DNA of 45,919 bases from positions 1-45,919 of the forward strand of contig JAEURO010000002.1 in assembly GCA_016788345.1 (NCBI GenBank), in the 5' to 3' direction. The stretch comes from Chthonomonadaceae bacterium (GTDB lineage Bacteria; Armatimonadota; Fimbriimonadia; Fimbriimonadales; Fimbriimonadaceae). Below, piece after piece: positions 7,985 to 16,320 of the stretch (the first letter of the stretch is position 1; each line of letters starts with the position of its first letter). The notes under the pieces are model-generated. The model saw only the letters and a list, made by a program, of their open reading frames with translations. It did not search any database and was not told the origin of the DNA. The translations under genes were made by a program, and so were the position numbers.

Positions 7985-8467
7985 TCAGACCTTTTTGACT
8001 TCGAGGCCACCGTCTGTCACCGCGCCTTCGAAATAGAAGTCGCCCTCTGGGGACTCCCATGGGTTCCGAATGAACCGCATCCGAAGTTTGTCGCGACCAT
8101 TCGGGTTCTCAGAGTTTTTGAGATCCCATGCCGTGACACGGACAATTCCTTCCCATCGGCGGGTTTCGCCGTTACGGGTCACTGAGGCTACTGCACGGCC
8201 CTCCATCTTGCCGATCCTTCCATCCACAAGGACGACACGCGGGTTCTCAGTGAGGACAGTGACTGAGACGCCCTCTCTTGCCCAGGTCATCTGAAACCGG
8301 CCCGTTGCCGCGTTGTTATCGACTTGTCCGAGTCTAGCTGAAAACCGGGCCACGGCTCCAGCGGCATTCGTCACAGCCCCTTGGCCAGTGATCGTCCTGG
8401 TCTCAGCGTTTGTGGCGAGCGCGGCTCCGGTCGCTGACAGAACAAAAAGTAGTTTGGTGAGTCTCAT
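7985..8467 (-). CDS. Small exported protein of unknown function
   Basis: 160 residues with a clear signal peptide (MRLTKLLFVLSATGAALATNA). The mature part is beta-strand-rich (TRTITGQGAVTNAAGAVARFSARLGQ, GRFQMTWAREGVSVTVLTENPRVVLVDGRIGKMEGRAVASVTR) and contains no Cys. The start is supported by a GGAGATAAAAC ribosome-binding sequence directly before the ATG. I recognise no family. It lies between the PEP-CTERM gene and the divergent M28 peptidase gene, and may share its upstream region of about 157 bases with that peptidase. Confidence 0.66.
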   Translation of the reverse strand: MRLTKLLFVLSATGAALATNAETRTITGQGAVTNAAGAVARFSARLGQVDNNAATGRFQMTWAREGVSVTVLTENPRVVLVDGRIGKMEGRAVASVTRNGETRRWEGIVRVTAWDLKNSENPNGRDKLRMRFIRNPWESPEGDFYFEGAVTDGGLEVKKV

Positions 8468-8624
8468 GTTTTATCTCCAAAAAAAGGGATGCGTCCCTGA
8501 GAGACTTAGACGACAACAGGCAAAGAATGTTCGTACAACCAAGAAAAATACCGTGGCTCAGGTTCAAGTTTTGGATTTTCCGGAACTCATCACGGTTTGG
8601 AAGCAGTACACTTTTGAGCCTCCC

Positions 8625-9668
8625 ATGATTTGCCTCTCCCGTACTTTGCCGCTCTTGTTTCTTACCGTCCCTGCGCTTGGTCAAAAGTATCCCAATGACC
8701 AAGCCATCACCCCGGATCGCTTACATGCCCACTTAGAGTACGTGGCTTCGGACGAAATGGGTGGACGCGACACCCCCTCGTTGGGTCTTGACCTAACATC
8801 AAAGTATCTCGCCACCCAACTCAATTTGTGGGGCGCGAAGCCAGGGGGCGACGGAGGGTCGTTTTTTCAAAAGATCAAACTTGTGAAGAACCGGCCTGCC
8901 GCGCCAGGGGACACGACGACAGAAGGCGTCACTTGGACTCAAAACGTGGTCGCTATCATCCCTGGCACAGACCCTAAGCTGGCGAAGGAGTATGTGGCGT
9001 TTGGGGCGCACAGCGACCACATCGGGACCAGAAAGTCAGGTGACGGCGACCGTATTTATAACGGAGCCGACGATGACGGGTCTGGCACAGTTGCGATTCT
9101 TGAGATCGCTCACGCTTTTTTGACAGGTAAGAGGCCCAAGAGGTCGCTCATTTTTGTCTGGCACTGCGGCGAGGAGAAAGGGCTCTGGGGTTCAAAACAT
9201 TTTGTAGACAACCCGACTGTCCCCCTGAAGGACATAGTGGCTCAGCTGAACATAGATATGATCGGCCGGAGCAAGAAATCTGATGACACGAACCCTGCTA
9301 ACAAGGTGCTGACGGGGCCGCACGAAATCTATGTTGTAGGTTCGACAAAAATGAGCACTGACCTCCAGAGGGTCAGTGAGGCTGTCAACAAATCTTTTCT
9401 TAAGTTAGCCTTCAACTATAAGTACGACGATCCAAAAGACACTGAGAATATTTTCTATCGTTCGGACCACTACAATTACGCCGCCAAAGGGATACCAATT
9501 ATTTTCTACTTTGATGGCGTCCATGAGGACTATCATCGGCCGGGCGACGAAGTCTCAAAGATCGACTTCGAGAAGATGGCGAAAGTGACACGGACGGTTT
9601 ATGCCACAGGTTGGACCATTGCGAACTTGGACAAGCGTCCCGTGGTGGACAAACCGCTGGGACAATAG
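8625..9668 (+). CDS. Secreted M28-family zinc peptidase
   Basis: From ATG 8625 the product is 347 residues with a signal peptide (MICLSRTLPLLFLTVPALGQ). The co-catalytic zinc site of M28 aminopeptidases is complete: His129 in GAHSDHIG, the bridging Asp in NGADDDGSGT (149-150), the catalytic/ligand pair Glu183-Glu184 in CGEEKGLWGS, Asp211 in LNIDMIGR, and a C-terminal His in RSDHYNYAAKGIP. The enzyme should remove N-terminal residues from peptides outside the cytoplasm. The open frame extends to 8313, but that stretch is antisense to the preceding gene and lacks homology. No PA domain is obvious, so this is the short form. Confidence 0.86.
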   Translation: MICLSRTLPLLFLTVPALGQKYPNDQAITPDRLHAHLEYVASDEMGGRDTPSLGLDLTSKYLATQLNLWGAKPGGDGGSFFQKIKLVKNRPAAPGDTTTEGVTWTQNVVAIIPGTDPKLAKEYVAFGAHSDHIGTRKSGDGDRIYNGADDDGSGTVAILEIAHAFLTGKRPKRSLIFVWHCGEEKGLWGSKHFVDNPTVPLKDIVAQLNIDMIGRSKKSDDTNPANKVLTGPHEIYVVGSTKMSTDLQRVSEAVNKSFLKLAFNYKYDDPKDTENIFYRSDHYNYAAKGIPIIFYFDGVHEDYHRPGDEVSKIDFEKMAKVTRTVYATGWTIANLDKRPVVDKPLGQ

Positions 9669-9810
9669 CTCAGATAATGGTCCCAATCGGCCATGCTCCA
9701 TCTTTCGGGCCTGGCCTGGGCGTCCAAGAATTCTTTGAAGGGACCCTAGGACTGGAAACCTGACCGACTTAGAGCCGGTAGTGGGGTTACGTGTTGCTTG
9801 AGAAACTTCA

Positions 9811-10014
9811 ATGAAAATCCACGATTATGAATCCGGTAAGGCACTTAAAGACGTGAACGTCGAACTGACATCAGCAGAAGCGGCCGAACTCTTGGTTTAC
9901 TTAAAGCGTATGCTCCAGAGGGACGATCTGAAAACTGTCCACATAACAGATTTTCAACAAGGGCTTATCGAGCGTGAGCTGTCAGTCAGTTTGATTTCGA
10001 CATCTGTCGTTTAG
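9811..10014 (+). CDS. Small uncharacterised protein
   Basis: A 67-residue acidic soluble protein (MKIHDYESGKALKDVNVELTSAEAAELLVYLKRML...) that I do not recognise. The pattern of a short strand, a helix opening LTSAEAAELLVYL, then a strand VHITDF and a final strand ELSVSLIS suggests a compact alpha/beta fold. It follows the M28 gene after a 142-base gap in which I see no other feature, and it ends 8 bases before the convergent fabH. Coding is supported by the ATG and sensible composition only. Confidence 0.55.
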   Translation: MKIHDYESGKALKDVNVELTSAEAAELLVYLKRMLQRDDLKTVHITDFQQGLIERELSVSLISTSVV

Positions 10015-10022
10015 TTTGTCTT

Positions 10023-11006
10023 TTACCACCGGATCAAGTTTGCTCCCCATACAAGCCCGGCTCCGAACCCCACAGTCAATACTAAGTCACCTTTCTTAAG
10101 TCGTCCTTGTTTTTGCGCTTCATAGAGTCCTAACGGAATGGATCCTCCGCTGGTGTTACCGTAGTGTTGGACATTGATAAAGACTCTTTCATCGTCCAGG
10201 CCTAGCCTCTTTTGGGCAGATTGAATGATCCGCAGGTTGGCCTGGTGTGGCACAAACAAATCGACATCGCCAGGCTCCATCCCGGCGGCCTCTAACACTT
10301 TGCAACAGGCGTCGCCCATGGCGTTGACGGCAAACCTGTACACCTCAGACCCGTTCATGTAAACGCGTCTTGCATCACCTTCTGCCTCTTTTGAACCCGC
10401 GGGGAACATTGACCCGCCCATTTGGCAGTGAATGTGCTTTGCACCCGAGCCGTCAGAGAGCAGGAGAGACTTCACCAGCCCTCGGTCGGTGCCGGTCTGA
10501 CCTTTGAGTACGACCGCGCCCGCGCCGTCACCAAACAGCACACATGTCGCCCGGTCTTTCCAGTCGACAAACTTCGTTAACACATCCACGCCGATGACGA
10601 GGACTGTTTCGTAGCGGCCAGACTCTACCATGCTTCCCGCCACGTCTAGGGCATAGATAAACCCTGCGCAAGCGGCCCCTACATCAAACGCGCCTGCCTT
10701 TTTGGCCCCGATGGCCTCCTGGATCAGGCACGAAGTGGACGGAAATTGATAGTCGCCAGTGACTGTTCCGCAGATGACCAGTTGAATGTCTTCTGGTTTA
10801 GTCCCCGATTCCTCTAGGGCTTCTTGGGCAGCAACAATTCCCAGGGTGCTCGCGGCCTCACCTGGGGAGGTGATCCGTCTCTCCTTGATCCCAGTCCTCT
10901 GGACGATCCACTCGTCACTTGTGTCGACTAGCCGCTCGAGATCCTCGTTGGTAAGTTTTTTTTCGGGGACACTGTGCCCGATTCCTTCAATCACCGCGCG
11001 TATCAT
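10023..11006 (-). CDS. fabH: Beta-ketoacyl-ACP synthase III
   Basis: 327 residues, the normal length for FabH, which condenses acetyl-CoA (or another acyl-CoA) with malonyl-ACP to start fatty acid synthesis. The catalytic triad is complete: Cys113 in VGAACAGF, His254 in FVPHQAN, and Asn284 in HYGNTSGGS. The N-terminus (SDEWIVQRTGIKERRI) matches the family's CoA-binding region. The ATG overlaps the stop of plsX by 4 bases, so fabH is the last gene of a DUF177-plsX-fabH unit. Primer preference (acetyl or branched) cannot be read reliably here. Confidence 0.95.
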   Translation of the reverse strand: MIRAVIEGIGHSVPEKKLTNEDLERLVDTSDEWIVQRTGIKERRITSPGEAASTLGIVAAQEALEESGTKPEDIQLVICGTVTGDYQFPSTSCLIQEAIGAKKAGAFDVGAACAGFIYALDVAGSMVESGRYETVLVIGVDVLTKFVDWKDRATCVLFGDGAGAVVLKGQTGTDRGLVKSLLLSDGSGAKHIHCQMGGSMFPAGSKEAEGDARRVYMNGSEVYRFAVNAMGDACCKVLEAAGMEPGDVDLFVPHQANLRIIQSAQKRLGLDDERVFINVQHYGNTSGGSIPLGLYEAQKQGRLKKGDLVLTVGFGAGLVWGANLIRW

Positions 11007-11998
11007 GCTTCCTCCGCCGTTCTTGGAGCAGAGAATGAATCGCGTATCGATTCGACGAGGCCGCTCTCAACAGCTTTGGCCGCCAAGAGCACGGCGTTCT
11101 TAATCGCCTTTGCATTGCTTCTGCCGTGAGCGATGATCATGGTCCCGTTCAAACCTAAGAGGGGCGACCCGCCGTACTCAGCGTAGTCCATCTTCTTCTT
11201 GAGAGGGGCCATGGCACGTTTTAGCGGCAAATAGAGAAACTTTGCCGGGCCGGTAGGGACTCTCGATCTGATTTCGTCGACGATGAATTCACCAACTCCT
11301 TCTGCTGTCTTGAGGACGATGTTGCCGACAAATGCGTCGCACACAACAACGTCACATGGCTCATGGAACATGTCTTTGCCTTCAATATTGCCTGCAAACC
11401 AGTCGTGTTTTGCTAGCAGGTCGTGGGCTTCCTTGGCAAAGGCGTTGCCCTTTCCAGGCTCTTCGCCAATGTTGAGGAGGTGGATTTTTGGCGAGCTCTT
11501 ACCCAAAACACGGCTCGCATAGGCCCTGCCCATGAGGGCGAATTCGACCAAATGGGCCGGGTCGACGTCCGGCGAGGCCCCTGCGTCCAAAAGGATGAAC
11601 TGTCCACCTTTACAGGGGAAGATGCTGGCAATTGCGGGCCGGTGGACTCCTGGCACCTGTCGCCAGGCGAGCAGGGACGCGGCCGTCGCCGCACCCGTGT
11701 TACCAGCTGAAACCACCGCCTGGCCTTGTCCCTGTTTGACCAGATTGACGGCTACGACCAGCGACGAGTCTTTCTTTTGCTTGATTGCGTCGATAGGCTT
11801 GTCGTCCATTTCTACAACTTGGCTCGCCGGGTGCACGTTGACGTTTGGAGGCATGACCCCGGCGCAAGCCTGCGTAATGCGAGCTGGGTCGCCGACGAGG
11901 GTCAGGGATCCTCGGACAAGGGGTGCCGCTAAAAGAGTGCCGTTGACGATCTCGCTGGGGGCGTGGTCGCCTCCCATAGCATCAATCACGATCGTCAT
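11003..11998 (-). CDS. plsX: Phosphate acyltransferase PlsX
   Basis: 331 residues from the ATG at 11998, beginning MTIVIDAMGGDHAP, the invariant PlsX N-terminus. Further signature segments include VVSAGNTGAATAASL, HRPAIASIFP, the central CDVVVCDAFVGNIVLKTAEG, and AEYGGSPLLGLNGTMIIAHGRS. PlsX converts acyl-ACP to acyl-phosphate, the acyl donor for PlsY in phosphatidic acid synthesis at the membrane. The frame runs upstream to 12112 without homology. It overlaps both its neighbours by 4 bases, an organisation widespread in bacteria. Confidence 0.95.
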   Translation of the reverse strand: MTIVIDAMGGDHAPSEIVNGTLLAAPLVRGSLTLVGDPARITQACAGVMPPNVNVHPASQVVEMDDKPIDAIKQKKDSSLVVAVNLVKQGQGQAVVSAGNTGAATAASLLAWRQVPGVHRPAIASIFPCKGGQFILLDAGASPDVDPAHLVEFALMGRAYASRVLGKSSPKIHLLNIGEEPGKGNAFAKEAHDLLAKHDWFAGNIEGKDMFHEPCDVVVCDAFVGNIVLKTAEGVGEFIVDEIRSRVPTGPAKFLYLPLKRAMAPLKKKMDYAEYGGSPLLGLNGTMIIAHGRSNAKAIKNAVLLAAKAVESGLVESIRDSFSAPRTAEEA

Positions 11999-12519
11999 AG
12001 ATTGTCTTCTATCAGACTTCGGAGCGACTCGAATGCGGAGTGGCCATGGGAGACCGGGGTGCCAGAGTCTGTGACGTATCCTTGGCAAGGCCCTTCGCTC
12101 GTGCCAGGACAAATCGGTTGCGTGGGAAAACTGAGCAGCAATCCTTGGCGGACAAAGTGATCGATGATGAGGGAGTTGTCTTGAAAGAGTGGCTCCGGCT
12201 CGTCGGTCACGACCTTGGCATAGCTATCGTGCGAGAACGACGACGGGATTCCCTCTACCTGGAACTCTTCCTTCATCTTGAATGAAAGATTTGTCGAAAA
12301 AGGTGCGGCGCAGCGAGCGCACTCTAGCACGGCCTCAGTCTCGAGATCCGCTTCTACCAAGAGGAGGTTTCCAGTGCTGACAACCCGTAATATACCGATG
12401 ACTGGAGTCGTCAGGTCGATGTCTTCTTCACTTTGAAGCGAGGTCTCGATTCTGAACTCTAATTTTCGGCCTGGGTGCTGCACGGCTTCATTGAGGTCGA
12501 CAAGACCTTTTCGTGCCAT
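11995..12519 (-). CDS. DUF177 (YceD-like) protein
   Basis: 174 residues from ATG 12519 (MARKGLVDLNEAVQHPG). DUF177/YceD proteins, linked to 23S rRNA or ribosome large-subunit accumulation, sit beside rpmF-plsX in many genomes. The diagnostic LECARCAAPFSTNLSFKMKEEF is present around the middle, followed by an acidic segment and FVRQGLLLSFPTQPICPGTSEGPCQG in place of the more usual C-terminal Cys cluster. Unlike the common order, no rpmF (ribosomal protein L32) lies between it and plsX; the two genes overlap by 4 bases. The upstream extension to 12609 overlaps the divergent gene and lacks homology. Confidence 0.8.
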   Translation of the reverse strand: MARKGLVDLNEAVQHPGRKLEFRIETSLQSEEDIDLTTPVIGILRVVSTGNLLLVEADLETEAVLECARCAAPFSTNLSFKMKEEFQVEGIPSSFSHDSYAKVVTDEPEPLFQDNSLIIDHFVRQGLLLSFPTQPICPGTSEGPCQGYVTDSGTPVSHGHSAFESLRSLIEDNL

Positions 12520-12578
12520 TTTTTCATGACTAGTGTACCTGCCAGTTATCAGCCGAACTAAGCAATGGTCGCATACAA

Positions 12579-13430
12579 ATGGCTCTTCAACGATCTCATT
12601 CCGGGGCACGGTCCCTGCTCCCGCTTGTCGTTTCGACTGTAAAAGACAACCTAGGAGCGGTCGCAGTGCTGAGACGAATGTCTCACCTGTCTGATCGAGA
12701 CAAATGCAACCCGGCTCTCGTTGAACGGCTGTTCACTCAAGACAGGCCCGCTTTGGCACGGTTGCTCCGGTCGTTCGACCGGGGAGACTTCTTCTGCCCA
12801 GACGTGCAACTGACTGGTGTTTCTTCGTCGATATCGGTGCTTGGGTTCGAGACTTTCTTGGGTTTTTCATTGGCGGTCGACCTCAGGAGGCTCATTTGGG
12901 AGTTCCACCGCACGAGTCCGATCGACCAAGTTCTTCTGTGGCGGCACAGTTGGATCACAGCGGTCGCGGCCCGAGATCTGGCCGTACGGCTCGGACTGGA
13001 TCCATTCCTAGTCCAGAACTTGGGCCTGTTCGACAAACTTGGTGATTTGTTCATTTCTGCGGCCTATGGGCGGGAATATGAGCAACTTGTGGCCGTTGGC
13101 CGTGGATCAGTAGGAGAGCTTCGAGATGGGTACCAAGATGTGTTAGGCTTCGACAACGACGAGGTTCACAGGGCCATCCTAGGATCACTTGAGTTCCCAG
13201 CGACGCTCGCTGTCAGACGAGGCAGGGCAGACTCTATCGAAGAGACTTGCGTCAAGGCTGCCTCAAACATTGCGATCGAGCTCGGTTGTCTTCCGTTCCT
13301 AGGTGCAGTCTCAGAAAGCTGGGATCTTAGTGGCTCTGCATTGACAGAAGGTGCATTGGCAGAAGTGGCGCTCGCCACGGCCGACGCGGTCAGCCGGACC
13401 TCAAGAATTTCTGACCAGACTCCGAACTGA
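12579..13430 (+). CDS. HDOD-domain-like protein
   Basis: 283 residues, soluble. The N-terminus (SLLPLVVSTVKDNLGAVAVLRR...ALVERLFTQDRPALARLLRSFDRGDFF) resembles the start of HDOD domains, where a Leu-Pro turn is followed by helices and an ARLLR motif. The middle has ISVLGFETFLGFSLAVDLRRL and LLWRHSWITAVAARDLAVRLGLDPFLVQNLGLFDKLGDLF, matching the HDOD core helices (W-x-H-S ... A-x-x-L-A ... GLLHDIG). Catalytic HD metal residues are mostly lost (FDKLGD replaces HDIG), as is normal for HDOD. Such proteins are regulatory or signalling scaffolds. It lies upstream of, and on the same strand as, the UBact operon, with a 136-base gap. Confidence 0.6.
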   Translation: MALQRSHSGARSLLPLVVSTVKDNLGAVAVLRRMSHLSDRDKCNPALVERLFTQDRPALARLLRSFDRGDFFCPDVQLTGVSSSISVLGFETFLGFSLAVDLRRLIWEFHRTSPIDQVLLWRHSWITAVAARDLAVRLGLDPFLVQNLGLFDKLGDLFISAAYGREYEQLVAVGRGSVGELRDGYQDVLGFDNDEVHRAILGSLEFPATLAVRRGRADSIEETCVKAASNIAIELGCLPFLGAVSESWDLSGSALTEGALAEVALATADAVSRTSRISDQTPN

Positions 13431-13521
13431 GCGGCGTTTTCAGCCGTCCAATGACTGGAAAGGCCTGGACCATGTCCAATACCGCTTGATTTGCACAGGA
13501 GAAGACTGCTATCCTGTAGCG

Positions 13522-13563
13522 ACAGTGGTGACGGCATGACGCCTGGTCACTGTTGGGGTTTTT
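13522..13563 (+). terminator. Imperfect hairpin plus T-run, possible terminator or attenuator
   Basis: An ACAGTG...CACTGT stem (outer six pairs, 13522-13527 with 13548-13553), extended inward with wobble pairs, a mismatch and a GGC/GCC helix. It is followed by TGGGG and five T residues (13559-13563). It lies after the HDOD gene and ends only about 3 bases before the TTG start of the lipoprotein gene. It could terminate HDOD transcription or attenuate read-through into the dop-UBact-prcB unit. The pairing was drawn by eye and the helix is not perfect. Confidence 0.35.
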
Positions 13564-13566
13564 GCC

Positions 13567-14853
13567 TTGAAGAAATGGTTGATCGCGTTTGCGGCTAGCG
13601 CCGCGCTTATTGGATGTGGCGGCGGCGGTGGTGTCGGTGGGGGCACCTCGGGTAGCGGTGGTGGCGGTGGCGGAGGCGGCGGAAGAGGACTTCCGACTCC
13701 GAACCTTGGGAGCACTGCGCAAGCCCAGATACTCTTTTTGTCCGGACAGGGCCGGCGCGGCATCGTGTCGCAGATTGCGGTCCTTGAAAATATCCGACTC
13801 TTTAATTCTGTCACTGACTTTGCTCCTAGGGAACAGAATGTCGGGTCGCCCATCCGGGTCAAGCTTGACGCTTACACCTTGAACCAATTCGTGTTCGATG
13901 TGCCGTTGGTGGCAGGCGGACCTTCAAAACTGTTCAGCAAGTACCCGTTTGAAGTCGCAAAAATCGATCAAGAAGAAGACGGCGTCGTGTCGACAGTCTT
14001 CGGGGGCCCCCCGGTACTTATCAACCCATTCTTTGATCTTGATTTCAAGCTGTTCCCTGGCCGTCAGACCACTCTTCAGGTCGTTTTGAACGACGCAACC
14101 TTGGGCTTCAACGGTACAGATGGAGTCGTGTTCGACCGTGACCAATTCGAGCGTGAGAACTATGCGCCGTTCAACAACAAAATGAACGCGTTTCTGAGCG
14201 ACATGTTCATGTTCGATGTGTCGCAGCTCCCTGCGAACCAGCGACCGCCGGTCTCGTCGGGCGGCAAGGCGAGCATGGTGCTGTTCTCCGGAGACAGTAT
14301 TGGCGTTGCGAGCGCATTTAAGAACGACAAGAACGGTGTCCCCGCCGCTACGTTCGATTATCTGAGCCCGGTCGCTATCGATTCCGGCATTATGCGCCAG
14401 CCACAGATCGTGGGCGGGCGTCAGGCGCCTGGGATATATACAGTCCTAGAGCCAAATCCGACAGATCCGTTCGGGAACTCTAAAATCCTCGCGTTGAAAG
14501 GAACGTACCGGGCTTATACGGAAGTCCTCAGCAACCTGAGCGATTTTGCAATGGTCGCGATTCCGACAACGAGATCGTTGAAGACAAACCAGGTCGTGGT
14601 TGTTAATCGGAATTCATCGGGCGTCATCACTGCCATGTGGCAAGGGGTCGTCGACTACACGACGAATGCGACAGGCGATATCAGACTGTACAGCCTTGAT
14701 CAACTGCCAGATGCCTCGGCGACGCCGCGGGCTACCGGCAAGATCTCGATGACAAGGCAGAACGGTCAAGTGAAGCAAGGGACGTTCACGATCACGTCTT
14801 CGCCGGCCGACTTTCCGTTCCCCAAAACGGGCGGTTTCGTCGTCCTGCGCTAG
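13567..14853 (+). CDS. Lipoprotein with poly-glycine linker, upstream of dop
   Basis: 428 residues from a TTG start. The N-terminus MKKWLIAFAASAALIGC is a lipoprotein signal peptide with lipobox L-I-G-C, so Cys17 should be lipidated. A 25-residue Gly/Ser stretch follows, a flexible tether, then a large beta-rich region with no motif I recognise (e.g. IRVKLDAYTLNQFVFDVPLVAGG, GIYTVLEPNPTDPFGNSKILALKGTYRAYTE). No ATG is available in frame near the signal peptide, and the nearest other candidate is CTG 13543. Its stop is 3 bases before dop, so it is very likely co-transcribed with the UBact genes. The function is unknown, and the coupling may be coincidental. Confidence 0.72.
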   Translation: MKKWLIAFAASAALIGCGGGGGVGGGTSGSGGGGGGGGGRGLPTPNLGSTAQAQILFLSGQGRRGIVSQIAVLENIRLFNSVTDFAPREQNVGSPIRVKLDAYTLNQFVFDVPLVAGGPSKLFSKYPFEVAKIDQEEDGVVSTVFGGPPVLINPFFDLDFKLFPGRQTTLQVVLNDATLGFNGTDGVVFDRDQFERENYAPFNNKMNAFLSDMFMFDVSQLPANQRPPVSSGGKASMVLFSGDSIGVASAFKNDKNGVPAATFDYLSPVAIDSGIMRQPQIVGGRQAPGIYTVLEPNPTDPFGNSKILALKGTYRAYTEVLSNLSDFAMVAIPTTRSLKTNQVVVVNRNSSGVITAMWQGVVDYTTNATGDIRLYSLDQLPDASATPRATGKISMTRQNGQVKQGTFTITSSPADFPFPKTGGFVVLR

Positions 14854-14856
14854 CCA

Positions 14857-16320
14857 ATGTCTCGGGTCCTCTTCGGGCTGGAAACCGAATATGGGTTCAC
14901 CGTCGAGGGCCATGGGCCTGCTGAGCAGATCGAAGACGCCGTAGCCTTCGTCCGCTGTGCAGACCAAGATTGCTGGGTCGGTTGGGACTACAGTCACGAG
15001 ACACCTAGGGCAGACCTTCGTGGTTTCTCTGTCAACCGGCTTCAACAGGATCCATTGGACGCAAAGTTCGATGCGGGCCGAGGGGCCTGGTCAGACCAAG
15101 ATATCCGCTCTGACAGGGTTTTGTGGAACGGTGCCAGGTTCTATAACGACCATGGCCATCCCGAATACTCGACCCCAGAATGTTGGTCCCTCGACACCCT
15201 GGCCGCTGCAGAAGCCGAGGGTGACGGCTTTGTTTTGGCAACGGCCCGAAAGTTTGAGTCACATATTGGCAGGCGCGTCAAGGTCTACAAGAACAACTCC
15301 GACGGCCATGGAGCATCGTTCGGAACTCACGAAAACTACCTTGTCCCTAGGTCGATTGGGTTCGACCTGCTCTATTCCGCCCTTGTGCCGATTTTAGTTG
15401 CGCGGACGGTCGTCTGCGGAGCAGGTAAGTGTGGAAGCGAGGCCGGTGCCCCTTGCAATTATCAATTGTCCCAAAGGGCAGATTTTATGGTTTCGAGGGC
15501 GTCGGTGGACACACTGTTTAGCCGGCCCGTCTTCAACACTCGGGACGAGTCGCATTCAGACCCTCGGTCGTGGATACGGTTGCACGTGATTTGTGGTGAT
15601 GCGAACAGAATTCCCGTCGCAACTTTGCGAAAGTTTGCATTTGTAAGGCTAGGCATATGGCTGGCACTCGCCGGAGAATGCCCAAAATGGCCCTTGTCAG
15701 ACCCACCGGCATCCATGAAGGCGGTCAGCCGTGATCTCTCCGCCAAGGGTGAGATCGGGTTAGAAGGTCACAAATGGACGACCACTTTCGAGATTCTATC
15801 CTCATATGTCGAACACGGAGAAAGGATTCTAGATCCGTCTCTACCAGACATGTGTGAGACCCTTGCGGTGTGCCGGACTGCGCTTGAGGATCTCGAAGCC
15901 GTCGTTGTTTGCAAGCCCGGCGCAGGACGTACGATCGATTGGATGGTGAAGAAGACCATGCTAGAAGGGGTCATGCAGCAGGCAGGGTTGACTTGGGACA
16001 GCCCAGAGATCGCCTCCTATGCACTGGCTTACCACGACCTGGATCCAAACGAAAGCCTTTACACAGGCCTTGTCGACACAGGGTTTGTCGATAGGATCGA
16101 GCCGCCGTTGCCCGAATCCTCGACCGCTAGGACGCGTTCGATGGCCAGGGAGGTCGCGGTCAGAAAGTTTCCACACGAGCTGACTGGGGTGTCTTGGGGT
16201 CGGTTGGCGTTTGGAGACCGGGGATCGGTGGACTTGAGGCCCGAGATCGTGTATCCTGATGAACTCTCTGAGTGCCAGAGCGTAGAAGAGTTTATCAACA
16301 TGATCGAGGCCCTGAAATGA
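14857..16320 (+). CDS. dop: Dop-type deamidase/deconjugase for a Pup-like modifier
   Basis: 487 residues of the Pup ligase/deamidase (glutamine-synthetase-like) fold. The nucleotide-binding start FGLETEYGFT (6-15) is present, then the Dop-specific stretch WDYSHETPRADLRGF (43-57) that PafA lacks. NGARFYNDHGHPEYSTPEC (91-109) includes Asp98, equivalent to the Dop catalytic Asp. KNNSDGHGASFGTHENYLV (145-163) and SQRADF...FNTRDESHSDP follow. In Pup systems Dop deamidates the C-terminal Gln of the modifier and removes it from conjugates. The Gln-ending modifier gene next door fits this. It overlaps that gene by ATGA. Assignment to Dop over PafA rests on the Dop-loop segment and the DHxHPEY form. 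Confidence 0.9.
   Translation: MSRVLFGLETEYGFTVEGHGPAEQIEDAVAFVRCADQDCWVGWDYSHETPRADLRGFSVNRLQQDPLDAKFDAGRGAWSDQDIRSDRVLWNGARFYNDHGHPEYSTPECWSLDTLAAAEAEGDGFVLATARKFESHIGRRVKVYKNNSDGHGASFGTHENYLVPRSIGFDLLYSALVPILVARTVVCGAGKCGSEAGAPCNYQLSQRADFMVSRASVDTLFSRPVFNTRDESHSDPRSWIRLHVICGDANRIPVATLRKFAFVRLGIWLALAGECPKWPLSDPPASMKAVSRDLSAKGEIGLEGHKWTTTFEILSSYVEHGERILDPSLPDMCETLAVCRTALEDLEAVVVCKPGAGRTIDWMVKKTMLEGVMQQAGLTWDSPEIASYALAYHDLDPNESLYTGLVDTGFVDRIEPPLPESSTARTRSMAREVAVRKFPHELTGVSWGRLAFGDRGSVDLRPEIVYPDELSECQSVEEFINMIEALK

Noticed and set aside
8313-8624. N-terminal extension of the M28 peptidase frame
   Set aside because: It is antisense to the small exported protein gene, and the signal peptide starts cleanly at 8625.
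9669-9810. Possible small RNA in the 142-base gap after the M28 gene
   Set aside because: I found no strong hairpin with a T-run or clear promoter, so nothing can be supported.
13509-13862. Minus-strand ORF with a long poly-proline stretch
   Set aside because: It is the antisense reading of the Gly-rich linker of the lipoprotein and has no independent start signal or homology.
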